In this document: positions 1 through 10,953 of the stretch, one piece after another | Position numbering within the stretch: position 1 is the first letter of the stretch | Layout of the letters: every line of letters begins with the position of its first letter | Origin: Neoconidiobolus thromboides FSU 785 | Taxonomy: Eukaryota > Entomophthoromycota > Entomophthoromycetes > Entomophthorales > Neoconidiobolaceae | NCBI GenBank assembly: GCA_025603075.1 | Contig: MU626479.1 | Span: forward strand, 1-31,533 | DNA length: 31,533 nucleotides | Direction of reading: 5' to 3' | Translations under genes and position numbers: made by a program | The notes under the pieces: model-generated | What the model saw: only the letters and a program-made list of their open reading frames with translations | Databases searched by the model: none | What the model was told of the DNA's origin: nothing

Positions 1-284
1 AATTGAACAATACCAAAACCAGCAATTGAACCAAAGAAAGATCCTAAAAATTGCCATCCAGCTTTTAAACCCATATATATATTACTTGCACCAAGGATAC
101 AGCCTAAAAGAGTACCAACAGCAATAGAACGGAATGTGAATTGATAATCTACTATATCTTCTGGAACGTCACGATCATTAATATTTTGAATTTGATATCT
201 AGTGTCATCCTTTTCATTGATGTATGCATCATCCTTTTCACTCATAAAGGCGTCATCAACGTAGCTTTTTTCACCGGAAGTCAT
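1..284 (-). CDS. OPT-family oligopeptide transporter, N-terminal part (left copy)
   Basis: The gene starts at the ATG at 284 and runs off the left edge, so only 94 codons are visible. The protein begins MTSGEKSYVDDAFMSEKDD, an acidic hydrophilic cytosolic tail with a short repeat of EKDD. The first membrane segment follows (FRSIAVGTLLGCILGASN), then IYMGLKAGW, the classic start of the OPT fold. OPT proteins are proton-coupled importers of oligopeptides, glutathione or metal chelates in the plasma membrane or inner membranes; the substrate cannot be told from this part. The piece is base-for-base identical to the copy at the right edge. In-frame coding with no stop suggests a working gene, but the missing 3' part cannot be judged. 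Confidence 0.85.
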   Translation of the reverse strand, partial: MTSGEKSYVDDAFMSEKDDAYINEKDDTRYQIQNINDRDVPEDIVDYQFTFRSIAVGTLLGCILGASNIYMGLKAGWQFLGSFFGSIAGFGIVQ

Positions 285-639
285 TTTTTAATAATGAATA
301 AAAATTAGAAAAAAACAATAAAGCAAGGGTATTTATAATCTAATCAAGTTCTGAAGAGCAATTACTTAATTTAGATAGATTTCGAACAAACAGGAAGTTT
401 ATTTTTAAAGAATAAACTAAATATTCTGGCAAGTAAAGTGTGTAAGATTAAAAAAATAGGCTAATTCACTAAACAGGTAAAATATAATAAACCTCGCGTT
501 TAATTATAGTTAGTGTAAAGTAGAAAAGCATATAGGATAGATATATTTATTTAGTATAGATAAGAGCTTTCAAAATATATAAACAATGTTTATATTTGAA
601 AATTTAATTTGTCTCTAATTTATAGATTTTATGGCTCTT

Positions 640-1187
640 TTTAATGGCTGTGCAATGCTGCTTAATTATATTATTGGCTTAATTAAATGTTTGAATATAA
701 CCCTAAAATAGGGGACAGTCTATATTTATCTTTTGTTACTCTATTATTTCCAATCAAAATTAAACTTGAAGAATAATAGATTAGAGCTTTCAAGTTTGAA
801 AATTATAAAAAAAATGGTATTAGGCGAGTGATAATTTTTACTAATACATATTGCTTTGCTAATGGATAAGATTCTACTATTCCATACAACTAAAGATTTC
901 TAACTTTATTTTCTACTAAATAATATAGTTAACATAAGAGCTTAGGTACAAGTTTATATGACCAAATTGTAAAGTAAACAACGTTAAAGCAATTCCAAAA
1001 AGACAAATGTATATAAGTAATAAATACTCTAATTATCGACAATCTATAAATATGAACATTATAAAAAGTTACTTAAACGAGGACATTCAAATAATTGGCA
1101 AGTTAATTGAATATAGAACAATTCTTACATTAATTCCCCAAAATCCCAATCAAGTTAGATAGTTTAAACTTTAACATAAATATAATC
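640..1187 (-). pseudogene. Decayed membrane-protein-like coding DNA in the left arm
   Basis: Read on the minus strand, this stretch gives short peptides interrupted by stops and frame changes, such as GFWGINVRIVLYSI and NNRVTKDKYRLSPILGL. They match the better preserved copy in the right arm (GLWGINIKIVLYSI, NNKVTKDKYRPSLISGL). Conservation at protein level alongside heavy base change shows it was coding. It lies upstream of, and in the same direction as, the left OPT gene. I cannot assign a family. Confidence 0.5.
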
Positions 1188-1690
1188 TTATTACATTGAA
1201 ATTCACCAATTCCAGTTATCGTTTAAATTTCAATAGCAGAGGGCTATAATAATATATTATAATGAATATATAAATATATAATTTTTGTAATATTGTGGAT
1301 TGTTAACAAAATTATCATTTTAGCGACAATGACCATCACTGTAATATAAAAAAAACTATATCTGTAGGAACAATTTAACATAAAAATTAAACTAACCTTT
1401 TTTATAAAAAAAAGCCATCAAATACCCTCAAATTTAAATTAATAATCTAAAAGGTAAGTTTATCCCAAAAAATAACTTATAAAATTAATTAGTTTCATTT
1501 GAATAGATTTATTAATGTTATCATTAATATAAAAAACATGGTTAAGTATATATTTAACAAAGTGATTTTTTCAATTGTATATACATAATATAATAAAAAG
1601 ATTAAAGCTTAAATCCAAAGTTTAAGCAGGTATTTAAAAATGTCTATTTGGTAAAGTATCTAGAATAAAGTAAATAGGATTTAGAACATA

Positions 1691-1774
1691 TGATAATTTT
1701 TGATTTTATTAACAATTTTTTCGCTCAAATAGCGCTTAAAAGATAAAAAGGTGAAGCCAAAAAAAGTATCTCCA
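1691..1774 (-). mobile_element. MITE-like element, copy A (84 bp)
   Basis: This is a degenerate copy of the short element seen at 2551, 16985 and 30805. It keeps the shared core CAAATAGCGCTTAAAA and an end resembling GTATCTCCA. The outer left part is shortened. It interrupts the minus-strand relic reading frame that comes from 1993. Confidence 0.6.
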
Positions 1775-2389
1775 TATATAGAATTCGTTAATGTTGTAGA
1801 TTATTTTATTCTTAATAGAAATGTTCTTTGTATATGCAGTAGTATTTAGAAACTCAAGAATTGATACAACATTAAGCATTAAATTATTGACATAGAGTAT
1901 TGATCTCTGTAATTCGAGAGTATTCAAAATAAAAATTATGCTAAATAAAAATTTTCTCATTTTGAGAAGTGGTAGCTTCAAGTATCTTATAAACTGAAAT
2001 GAAGATCATAAATATTAAACTCAGTGAATTTGAAGGATTTAGCTATTTAGAGATAACAGTCTGATAAGACATGAGCTAAATCCAACAAATTCTTACTCTT
2101 AAAAGAAACAGATAGGTAAAATAATATCCATTTCACCTCTGTTCTCCAGAAAACTTCCCAATGAATGGAATTAGGAATAGGGTTAAATTCAAAGAGAATC
2201 TCTAGATGGGTCAAACTGCAAAGCAGTAAAACTTTTATATATGATCTAAATGCCAGTCAAGGAGATGGGGCTTATAAATGAAAGATAGTGACGTAAGGGC
2301 TGAAATGATACTAAAAAAAGAGGTAACATAAGCGAAGGGGTGGCGATAGCAGGCTAAAAGAGGATAGAATATAGGGCCAAAAATGAATG
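1775..2389 (-). pseudogene. Decayed multi-pass membrane protein gene, downstream segments
   Basis: Three coding-like pieces follow one another on the minus strand. From an acceptor at 2390, CA TTC ATT... reads FGPIFYPLLACYRHPFAYV and further hydrophobic residues to a TAA at 2235. A shifted frame (about 2250-2047) reads KVLLLCSLTHLEILFEFN and PIPNSIHWEVFWRTEVKW. From an acceptor at 1994, FIRYLKLPLLKMRKFLFSII continues until MITE copy A at 1774. Base composition is richer in G/C than the flanks. The frame change and insertion argue for a pseudogene. The composition suggests a multi-pass membrane protein; the family is unassigned. Confidence 0.5.
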
Positions 2390-2550
2390 CTAAATAAAAA
2401 TTAAAAGTTAAAATACTATTTAATAAGACATTACATTTATCTTTAATAAAGTCATAATAGTGTTAGATATTGAATTCAAAAAACATTGTATTTAATTTCT
2501 TGTATCAATTTGTTTTTAATTTAAAATAATAGGTGTTTTTTTATACAATA

Positions 2551-2648
2551 TGAGGATGTATTTTTGTGTTTAAGGATTTTACTAACAAAATTTCCGTTCA
2601 AATAGCGTTTAAAAATGGAAAAAATAATGAAATTGAAAAAACACCTCA
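2551..2648 (-). mobile_element. MITE-like element, copy B (98 bp)
   Basis: The element begins TGAGGATGT and ends ACACCTCA, an imperfect terminal inverted repeat, and has the core TTCAAATAGCGTTTAAAAA. It aligns along its whole length, in reverse orientation, with the copy at 16985-17080. TA precedes it. It is too short to code; movement would need a transposase from elsewhere. Confidence 0.7.
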
Positions 2649-3388
2649 ACTGTTGTTTTCCAAAGAAAATATTATAATCGAAGAAACACTGGTTAGACTA
2701 AAAACTATAATGGGTTTCCCATTGTAGCGTTAGATCTTGATCTTTTGATTTAGTACTTTATATCAGTAAAAAGCAACTAGCGTTTTATATTTGGCTACTA
2801 TGAAGCAAGCGGATCACTCAGTTTATAAAAGGATTAAAGTTAAATAATAAATTAAAAATAAATGCTTTTGTACCTTGTGAATTGTGATTTTCGTTTTATG
2901 CTACATAAAGTTTATTCTATTAAAAATTGATCCTTCATTAAAAATAACAAAAATTATAATTTCTATTATAGTCAATAACTTTCCGATTTTTTTCACTACA
3001 AAAACTGTTATAATATGAGAAAATTATATATATATACATAATCAAAAATATAGAAAATAAGGCAGCTTTAATTCAGTATCGTAATATCATAGATAATATT
3101 GGGAAGCGTTGATAGGCTTTTTCTAAGTATTATGTTGTTAAAAAAATTATGTCAATAAGTTACTTTGTTTAGTTGACTATAAAATTTTAATAAATCTTAT
3201 TATTTTGCCTTTTTGTACATATGTCAATTATTATTTAGTTATAGAAAATGGCCTTTAAATTATTCATGTATTATTCAAATCTTAACTATAACTTATTAAA
3301 CTTTAAATAGTCTAATTTTATACTAAAAGATTCATGATTATAACACATTCTATCATTTAACAAATACATCGAATAGCGCCAACTTCGT

Positions 3389-4037
3389 TCACTTGGCATT
3401 CGCATCAAAAAACAGCAGTAGAAAACCATTATACTTTAAAACAAGTACTTTAATATCAAGAGAGTGTTGTTGTAATTCTACATTTAAAAATAGATTGAAT
3501 GGATTCTTCCAAATCTCCGACCATCTAAAGTTAAGAATTAAAGTTTATCTAATATGGCAAAAATAGCTTCAACTGTCAGCTCATTAAAAAAGGTCTAGAA
3601 AAGCCGGGGATGGTATAGAAATATGTTTCTAGAAGATAAGGATCTGGGTGCATTGGGTCCTTTGTGATATAAAGGAAACTAAAAGTAGCAACGTGTGTCA
3701 ATAATTCAAAAATTAAAGAAATTCTGTATCAAGTTCTATTGAATTTATATTTATAATGATGGAAACATGCTATTCACTGAAGATAGTTCAGAATTTAGCT
3801 TCCAATTTTAAGCGATAGGATAATTACAATTGCTTTAAGAAATTCATTAAGTAAATAATTATAAATTTCAACATTAATGAGTGATTCATCTGTATGGTTT
3901 TTAATGTAAGGGATGATCAAAAACTTAATGAAAACCGATGTAATTGAATAAAAATGGAGTTGTTTACTTTTTGTACTAAAGGAGAGGGGCTCATCATTTA
4001 TAAATAGTAGTCTTAATTGAAGATGTAGTATTGAACT
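3389..4037 (-). pseudogene. Decayed coding segments of unknown gene
   Basis: On the minus strand, an 80-codon open stretch without ATG follows a TTTTAG acceptor (4037-3795; includes YIKNHTDESLINVEIYNYLL). A second starts after another TTTTAG (from 3678; ITKDPMHPDPYLLETYFY) but needs a one-base frame change near 3600 to continue as FFNELTVEAIFAILDKL to the TAA at 3538. A third follows an acceptor at 3525 (WSEIWKNPFNLFLNVELQQ) and ends at 3389. Order, strand and splice-like borders suggest one gene, now broken, possibly the 5' part of the relic at 2389-1775. I do not recognise the family. Confidence 0.4.
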
Positions 4038-4214
4038 CTAAAAGTTTTGTAATTTATCAATTCGACTTTCCGATATATATAACTTTCATTAAAAGTGAGG
4101 ATTTTTTATTTCGTATGTAGTTGACGGCTTACATTATTTAAAAAAGCCAAATTATATAAAGCGGAAAATAGAATAAATTTTAAGGAATTGAAAATGTAAT
4201 TTTGGAAAGTCAAG

Positions 4215-4223
4215 TATAAAAGG
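4215..4223 (+). promoter_or_regulatory. TATA box of the P450 gene
   Basis: TATAAAAGG, a full consensus TATA element, lies 35 nt before the P450 ATG at 4258. With the short leader it fixes the likely transcription start in the AAACCACACTAGTG stretch and supports the chosen start codon. Confidence 0.5.
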
Positions 4224-4257
4224 AAGTAACAAACCACACTAGTGATTATTTTTTAAA

Positions 4258-6217
4258 ATGTTAAATTTGACATTAGTATTAATATCCATACTTGTATCAT
4301 CTTTAATTTATTATGGGTATAAAGTAGTTTAATTATATATCATTGTCACATTATAATTTGTACTTTAAAAGGTTATATACAATATACATTTTAGTCCCTT
4401 GAAAAAGGTACCTGGCCCAATAATCAATTTGTTCTTCCCCTTTATCCACACCTATCATATAAGCAAAGGTACATTTCCAGAGTATGCTCTAAGTTTGCAT
4501 ATGAAATATGGAAATGTAGTAAGATTGAGTAAGTATTTAAAATATGAAACCTTAATTATTTATAACACTAATAAAATGACATAGGTTGGAATGAGGTGTC
4601 CTTTTCTTCCGATTCAGCATTGAAAGAGATTTATTCTACCTACGCCTATGTAAAGGATGAAATTTATGAGATTTTTAAAATAGTAGGAGAAACTATTTTC
4701 AGCACAAGGTAATGAAGAATAGGCATCAAATAGCTAATACTAATGATTTAATAGAAATAGAGACTTTCACCGTCAAAGAGTAATAGTTTTATATAACTTG
4801 TAATAACTATAGTTAACTAAAATAGAAAAAAATTATTGCTCCATCCTTTTCGGAGAAGTCAATTGAAAGTATGGAATATTTAGTCAAAAAGAATATAGAT
4901 ACTTTTGTAGATAAAGTGAATACTTTATCTACTCAAAGTCAGAAATTAGATCTTGGTCTTTACTTTCATTATTTTGCTTTCGTAAATTCTGTATGAAATC
5001 ATTCATAGTTATAGTAATATAGTTAATAGGATGTAATTGGAGACTTTGCGTTTGGAAAGTCATTTAATATGCTAAGAGATGGTTACCACCCAATAGTAAA
5101 ATGGACACATGATATGACCAAACTCAGTATTTTGGTATGACGCAGATATTAATATTTTACATAGTGCTCACATAATATTAGGTATTTACGTTCCCATTTA
5201 TGAAATATTATCAATTCGATAGTATTAAAAATTTATTTGAAGTATTAAAAACATTATTACTTATTATTAGATATATTTAATCAAAATTCAGTTTACACAT
5301 GCAGCAATAAAACATGCCAAAAATAATCCAGGTAGAGCTAGTATTTTGAATACTCTAATTAAGGCAATGGATCCAGATACTGGGAAAAAATTAAGTGAAA
5401 GAGAAATAGCCGAGGAGTCAATTTCGCAACTGTAGCTTATTAACTCATTAATTTATTTAATATGTAACTAATCTTATTTAAAGTTCTGGTGGAACAGATA
5501 CTACTTCGCATTCTCTTACATGGTACTTTAATACAGTTAAGTTTCAACGAATTAAATAATTATTTAGGATATTTTATTTGCTGACTAAGAATCCAGATGT
5601 ATATCAAAAAGTTAAAGAAGAAATAGTTACAATGTTCCCCAATAAAGAATCCATTACTTATTCCAAATGCAAAACTGAATGTCATTATCTTAATGCCGTA
5701 ATTCATGAAGGCTTAAGGATTTTTCCAGTAGTTGGGGGTACTCCAACAAGATTAGTACCTAGTGGTGGTAAAGTTATTGATGGTTACTATATGCCAGGAA
5801 AGGTATATATTCTTATAGTAAATAGAAATATTATTTTTATAATAATATTTTCTAGACAGTTGTTGGAGTATGTTTTAATGTTTTGCATAATTTACCAACA
5901 CAATGGGAAAAGCCAGAGGTCTTTGATCCCCAAAGGTGGCTATTAAATGGAAAGTTCAAAACAAATAATAACTTCTCGCCCTTTTTAATCGGCCCTAGAG
6001 CTTGTGTGGGTAGAACGTAAGTTCCATTAATTCAATCAATAATTATCATACATTTTTTTCATTTTATAGTTTAGCTTGGATGGAGTTATACTTAGTCAGT
6101 GCAAATTTGATTCGAAACTTCACTTTTGATAGAAATGGTGAAAAAGATATTGATCATAAATGTTTTATTACTACTCAACCGATGGAACCAATAAAGGTTT
6201 CTATTACTAAAAATTAG
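4258..6217 (+). CDS. Cytochrome P450 monooxygenase (microsomal type), 12 exons
   Basis: Exons 4258-4316, 4395-4528, 4585-4708, 4755-4779, 4826-4990, 5030-5134, 5182-5241, 5292-5431, 5484-5522, 5568-5802, 5856-6016 and 6070-6217 join to a 464-residue protein with no break. Residues 1-20 form a membrane anchor (MLNLTLVLISILVSSLIYYG), followed by the proline hinge KKVPGP. The I-helix motif GGTDTTS is at 273-279, EGLR (the ExxR motif) at 331-334, PEVFDPQRW near 382-390, and the haem loop FLIGPRACVG at 405-414 with Cys412 as iron ligand. P450s of this type sit on the ER face and hydroxylate lipophilic substrates using electrons from P450 reductase. The substrate and CYP family cannot be told here. 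The length is slightly short of the usual 480-530. Exon 4 is only 25 nt. Confidence 0.88.
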
Positions 6218-7385
6218 GCCAAAGTCTAGCAAGCATTTTTAGTTTAAGCTTGCCGAAAGTTTAATAGTACTCGTTTTTAGATAGTTTCTCACTCATACAT
6301 TACTGACAAGATAAAATACTGTTGGTTTTATACAATCGATAAAACTTAAAATAAAACTTTGTTTTATTTATCAATACAAAATTATCTTTATAAAGTTCAA
6401 TTTTTAAAGTTTATTACTATTTTATACTCATGATGAATTGTTTATAGTTGCTGCAACTCTGTTATGGCCTAAGTTTCGATAATTTTTATAGTCAGTTTTT
6501 TGTTTGTTTGGTTTCTATTTGATTAATCTTTAGCTTTGGCATGATTTTAGAGAAATTTTATTTTTAAATGAGCGATTAAATAGGTCACGATGGAGTTGCA
6601 GGAACTGCATTAATAAATATAAAAGTTATTGTACTTTTCATATTTCGAATGGTTTTTTAAATCATATTTTTTGAAGCTCTTCAAAGGACTGATTGTAATA
6701 TTGAAAAAAAAGCCTCGTGTTATAACTATCGTTGTCTTTATTTTATTGTGTAGGAAAGAAACACACTTTACTAAGTTGGGTAATACGATAAAAAAAGCAT
6801 TTGGGGCATCTTTAATTTTATTTGTTTGTCCATTTTTCATGTAGCATAAAACTGAAAAAATCATTGGCAAAATATTATAGTAAAAAAAACATTTATTTTC
6901 TTATGAAAAAGGATATTATAAACTAAAGCCTTAATATTAGAATCAAAAAACTAATCAAAGGCTACTGTTAATATTACAAATTATAAGGCAATAGTTAAAA
7001 ATATTGATTAAATATGTAATAGAAAAGTTTATTGTTTTATTATTGAATATTCCTATATCTAAAAAAGTTATACATAACCTAACATATGTGAAACAAATAT
7101 GTATGATGAAATTTTATCAACCTTTTTTATAAAGATATATATATGCTAGTTATTTGATTACAAAATAATAGTACAAACGATATAACGTTCATTTTACAGT
7201 AATAATACTGAAAGCTTTAAAATCTTATAATCCCATTTCTAAAACCAAGTAGCCAATCAAAATAGCTAAACACCTAACTAAAGTTTCATTGGTAAATTCG
7301 AAAGTGTGAGCCAAGCCAGTAAAAAAATAGCAACACAATTTAAAAAAGTGTAAGTTTATTCCTTTTATATAAATCAAAAAAAGAA
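6218..7385. other. Intergenic region between P450 and CCT1
   Basis: A/T-rich DNA holding the P450 3' end and the CCT1 promoter. Opposed open frames around 6610-6870 overlap each other on both strands and look like chance or an unrecognised relic. Nothing else stands out except the CCAAT box noted separately. Confidence 0.5.
7252..7260 (+). promoter_or_regulatory. CCAAT box upstream of CCT1
   Basis: GCCAATCAA lies about 130 nt before the CCT1 ATG. The same CCAATCAA string in gene orientation is found upstream of glutamyl-tRNA synthetase and the RING gene. It is a plausible site for the HAP/NF-Y complex. Confidence 0.4.
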
Positions 7386-9360
7386 ATGGCTATCTTTAAC
7401 AAGGAGCAAAGTGGATCATTATTCATTGGAGGAGAGCGTACCTCCGGTCAAGAAGTTCGTAACCAAAATGGTAATTAGAAATAGTTTACTTAAATCATAA
7501 AGAATAGGTCATTAATAAATTATTTTGAATAATAGTACTTGCAGCAAGTTCTATTGCCAATGTTGTAAAAACATCTTTAGGACCTGTTGGACTAGATAAA
7601 ATGATGGTTGATGATATTGGTGTAAGTATTAGAATCTTATTCTAATTTAATAAATTCTAATGAAATAAAGGATGTAACCATTTCCAATGATGGGGCTACC
7701 ATTTTAGGTTTATTAGAAGTAGAACATCCAGCTGGAAAAGTACTTGTTGAATTAGCACAACAGCAAGATCAAGAAGTAGGTGATGGTACCACTTCCGTTG
7801 TTTTAATTGCAGCTGAATTATTGAAACGTGCTAATGAATTAGTTATTAATAAAATTCATCCAACTACCATTATCAGTGGTTACCGTTTAGCTAGTCGTGA
7901 AGCTTGTAGATTTATCGCTGATCAAATGACTCAAAAAGTAGATAAATTAGGTCGTGATTGTTTAATTAATGTAGCTAAAACTACCATGTCAAGTAAAATT
8001 ATTAACAAGTAAGTTTTAAATAATGGTTTAAATCTTTGATTTAATATTTTATTTTAGTGACTCAGATTTCTTTTCAGAAATGGTAGTAGATGCTATTACC
8101 TCAGTAAAATCGATCAATTCCCGTGGTGATATCAAATACCCAGTTAATGCTGTTAATATCCTTAAAGCTCATGGTAAAAGTGCTAGAGAATCTATTTTTG
8201 TTAAAGGTTATGCTTTAAATTGTACTGTTGCTAGTCAAGGTAAATTAATTTTAGTACTTTATAATAATATTTTTTTATCAAAATTAGCTCTTCCAAAACG
8301 TATTCAAAACGCTAAGATCGCTTGTCTTGATATCAATTTACAAAAAGCACGTATGCATTTAGGCGTTAATATTGTTGTTGAAAACCCAGACAATTTAGAA
8401 GATATTCGTCGTCGGTATGATTTATTATAGCTTGTCATAATTATCTTTTTTTCTAATAATTGTACAGTGAAATTGAACTTACCACCGAGAAGATCAAATT
8501 AATTCTTGATACTGGAGCTAATGTTATTTTAACCACCAAAGGTATCGATGATATGTGTTTAAAGCTCTTTGTTGAAGCTGGTGCTATGGCTGTACGTCGT
8601 TGTAAGAAGGAAGATCTTCGTAGAATTGCTAAAGCAACTGGGGCTACTTTGATTTCAACTTTAGCTAATTTAGATGGAGAAGAATCATTTGAAGCTAGTT
8701 ATCTTGGTTCAGCCGAGGAAGTAGCACAAGAACGTATTTCAGATGACGAATGTATCTTAATTAAAGGCACTAAGAATCAATCCGCTTCTAGTTTAATCCT
8801 TAGAGGTGCTAACGATTATATGTTGGATGAAATGGAACGTAGTATCCATGATTCTCTTTGTGCTGTTAAACGTACTTTAGAATCTGGTTCCGTTGTTCCA
8901 GGTGGTGGCGCTGTTGAAGCTGCTTTAAGTATTTATTTAGAAAACTTTGCTACAACGTTGGTAAGTTAATTAATTCATTATATTTAGATTAACAATTAAT
9001 TTTATTTAATAGGGATCACGTGAACAATTAGCTATTGCTGAATTTGCTAATTCACTTTTAGTTATTCCAAAAACACTTGCAGTTAATGCAGCTAAAGATT
9101 CTTCTGATTTAGTGCCCAAACTTAGATCTTATCAAAACGCCGCCCAAAACCCAAATGCTGATGAACGTCGTCGTCAACTTAAATGGTTTGGATTAGATCT
9201 TATTAAAGGAGAACTTAGAGATAATGTAAAAGCCGGTGTATTAGAACCAGCTATGTCTAAAATAAAGTCTCTCAGAGCTGCTACTGAAGCTGCTATCTCA
9301 ATCTTACGTATAGACGATCTTATCAAAGTTATTCCAGATAAAGAAGAAGGTGGTCAATAA
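7386..9360 (+). CDS. CCT1: T-complex protein 1 subunit alpha (CCT1), cytosolic chaperonin
   Basis: Exons 7386-7470, 7536-7621, 7671-8008, 8058-8239, 8288-8414, 8468-8960 and 9013-9360 give a 552-residue protein, the usual size. It is one of eight different subunits of the cytosolic TRiC/CCT ring, which folds actin, tubulin and other proteins using ATP. Visible signatures are GERTSGQEVRNQNV near the N-terminus, SLGPVGLDKMMVDDIGDVT, NDGAT (63-67), the nucleotide loop GDGTTSVV (94-101), KIHPTTIISGYRLA and PGGGAVEAALS (417-427). The ERTSGQ start and MSSKII segment fit the alpha subunit rather than the other seven. All intron phases agree. It converges on the complex I gene at 9927. Confidence 0.95.
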
Positions 9361-9926
9361 TTATGTTGATGGCTGACTATTTGGAAAAAATTAGATTTTT
9401 TTTAAAAAAACATGGGGGAATAAAATATAGTATTAAAATGTGCAAATCAATATGATTGTTAATATGAGCTTTTTGTTCTTATGATGTTATGCTATACCTT
9501 TTATAATCTATTTTGTAGAAGTAGAAGTTTTAAAATAAGCAAAAATCAATATTACAATTTACTAGATTGGAAGGCATTTTTATTAAATGAGTAGCAACGT
9601 GGTTTTAAAATAGTTAAGATTAATATGTTTCAAACTATGTCATTTATTAAATGGCATTCGAATTAATGTCTTAGATAAAATGAACCTATTTGAAGTTTTT
9701 TTGACTAAATATTTTGTATTATAGAACATTCATCACTATAAGTAGCCACAGAATATAATTATGACTATCAATTGTACAAATATATTAAACAATAATTACT
9801 TCATTATATAATAAGATGATTCTACCTTAATTGCCATTTTCTACTTATAATAACTTTAAACAATAAAAACAATCTTTCATTAAATAACGATAATAATTTA
9901 TAATAAGGATAAAAAAATCTCCTACT
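9361..9926. other. Convergent 3' spacer
   Basis: A/T-rich spacer between the 3' ends of CCT1 and the complex I subunit gene. It should hold both polyadenylation regions. I see no gene or repeat. Confidence 0.6.
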
Positions 9927-10660
9927 TTATTCTTTTTGTTGATATTGTTTTTCATCAACACCGTGATGAGGATGGTTAACAAAATTGAACCAAGGAATAG
10001 CACCTGAAAAAAAACATATTATTTTTGAACTCATAAAATATCAAAAAGTCAAAACTTACCAAACTTAAGAGCTGAATAACGTGAATTATTAGCAGCAGCT
10101 TGTTGATAATAAGTATCTAAAGAAGATTGACCATATAATTTTTGTTCATTTTTATATTTATTTCCAAGTTCTTTTATATCTCTTAATCTTTCTCTCTCAT
10201 TTTCACTCCATCCCCAAAACCTTTCTATTAATAATATTAACATTATTATTCTTTATTTTAAAAATGGTAAAAAACAACTTACTGCTACTTGATTGATAGG
10301 CATATAAGAAACCGCCAATGGTGCCAAGTGCAGCACAGAACATTAAATTAGCTGGAAGTCTAGCCTTTGGTACACTAACTTCTCTTTTTTCTAATAAAAT
10401 GACACATTACTTTAAAATCCCAATCCAATATAATCAAACTTACCCAAAAAATAAAAAGCAGCTGGGAAAAAAGCAGTACCTATACCCCAAGCAGCATAAT
10501 CTTCAGCTCTAAAATAACTAACTACTCTTTTAAAGTGAGGGTCATTATCGATCAATGGATATGGGGTATCGATCTTTTTATCCCAATGTTGACGAGGCTC
10601 TAAATTGACTTGTTCAGCTAATTGGTGTAGCTCCTCTACTTTGTTATCGGTTGAACTCAT
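9927..10660 (-). CDS. NADH:ubiquinone oxidoreductase 21 kDa subunit (complex I accessory)
   Basis: Exons, in gene order, 10660-10444, 10390-10283, 10224-10060 and 10003-9927 give 188 residues. The protein has both halves of the fungal complex I 21 kDa subunit. The N-terminal domain contains PYPLIDNDPHFKRVVSYFR and a membrane segment (AAWGIGTAFFPAAFYFL). A second hydrophobic segment is in LMFCAALGTIGGFLYAY. The C-terminal domain has RFWGWSENERERL, LYGQSSLD and the ending GAIPWFNFVNHPHHG. It is an accessory subunit of the mitochondrial inner-membrane complex and does not itself carry redox centres. Its presence shows that the organism respires with a conventional complex I. Start: first ATG, followed at once by conserved-length sequence. 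Confidence 0.9.
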
Positions 10661-10953
10661 TTTTTTATTTGAATATAAAAATTGATGAGTTTAGCTTTTG
10701 ATTATCTTTTTTAGATCAATTGCAATTTTTTAATTTTCTTTTTGGTTGGCATAATAATTTTTTGAATGAGCTGGAAGTTGGACTCAATTAATTTATTATG
10801 GGATCAGTTTTAATAAGTTTTATAGAAGAAAAAATGAAGTAAGAAATAATATGATAATTATACACAAACAATATATTTATTTAAAAATATTAAATTTAGA
10901 GATATAAAGCATAGTTGCGTTTTATACTGTAAATGAAATTAAAGAAGGATTAC

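Larger units (their letters stand above)
1..1187. repeat. Left arm of terminal inverted duplication
   Basis: Positions 1-376 are the exact reverse complement of 31158-31533. From 377 to about 1187 the homology continues but is diverged. Examples are shared islands around 480-500 (AAACGCGAGGTTTATTAT on the other strand), 600-625, 688-760, 840-960 and 1020-1150. Beyond about 1187 I can no longer align it with confidence. It contains the OPT start and promoter plus a decayed coding stretch. Confidence 0.9.

Noticed and set aside
2047-2389. G/C-richer patch as a mitochondrial insertion or RNA gene
   Set aside because: It translates to hydrophobic, coding-like peptides on the minus strand; I saw no rRNA or tRNA motif.
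4258-6217. P450 as a pseudogene because its frame is full of stops
   Set aside because: All stops lie in short GT...AG introns; the joined 12 exons keep phase and every P450 motif.
6610-6870. Open frames on both strands (86 and 71 codons)
   Set aside because: They overlap each other antisense, have no family features or splice context, and lie in a promoter-side spacer; at most an unrecognised relic.
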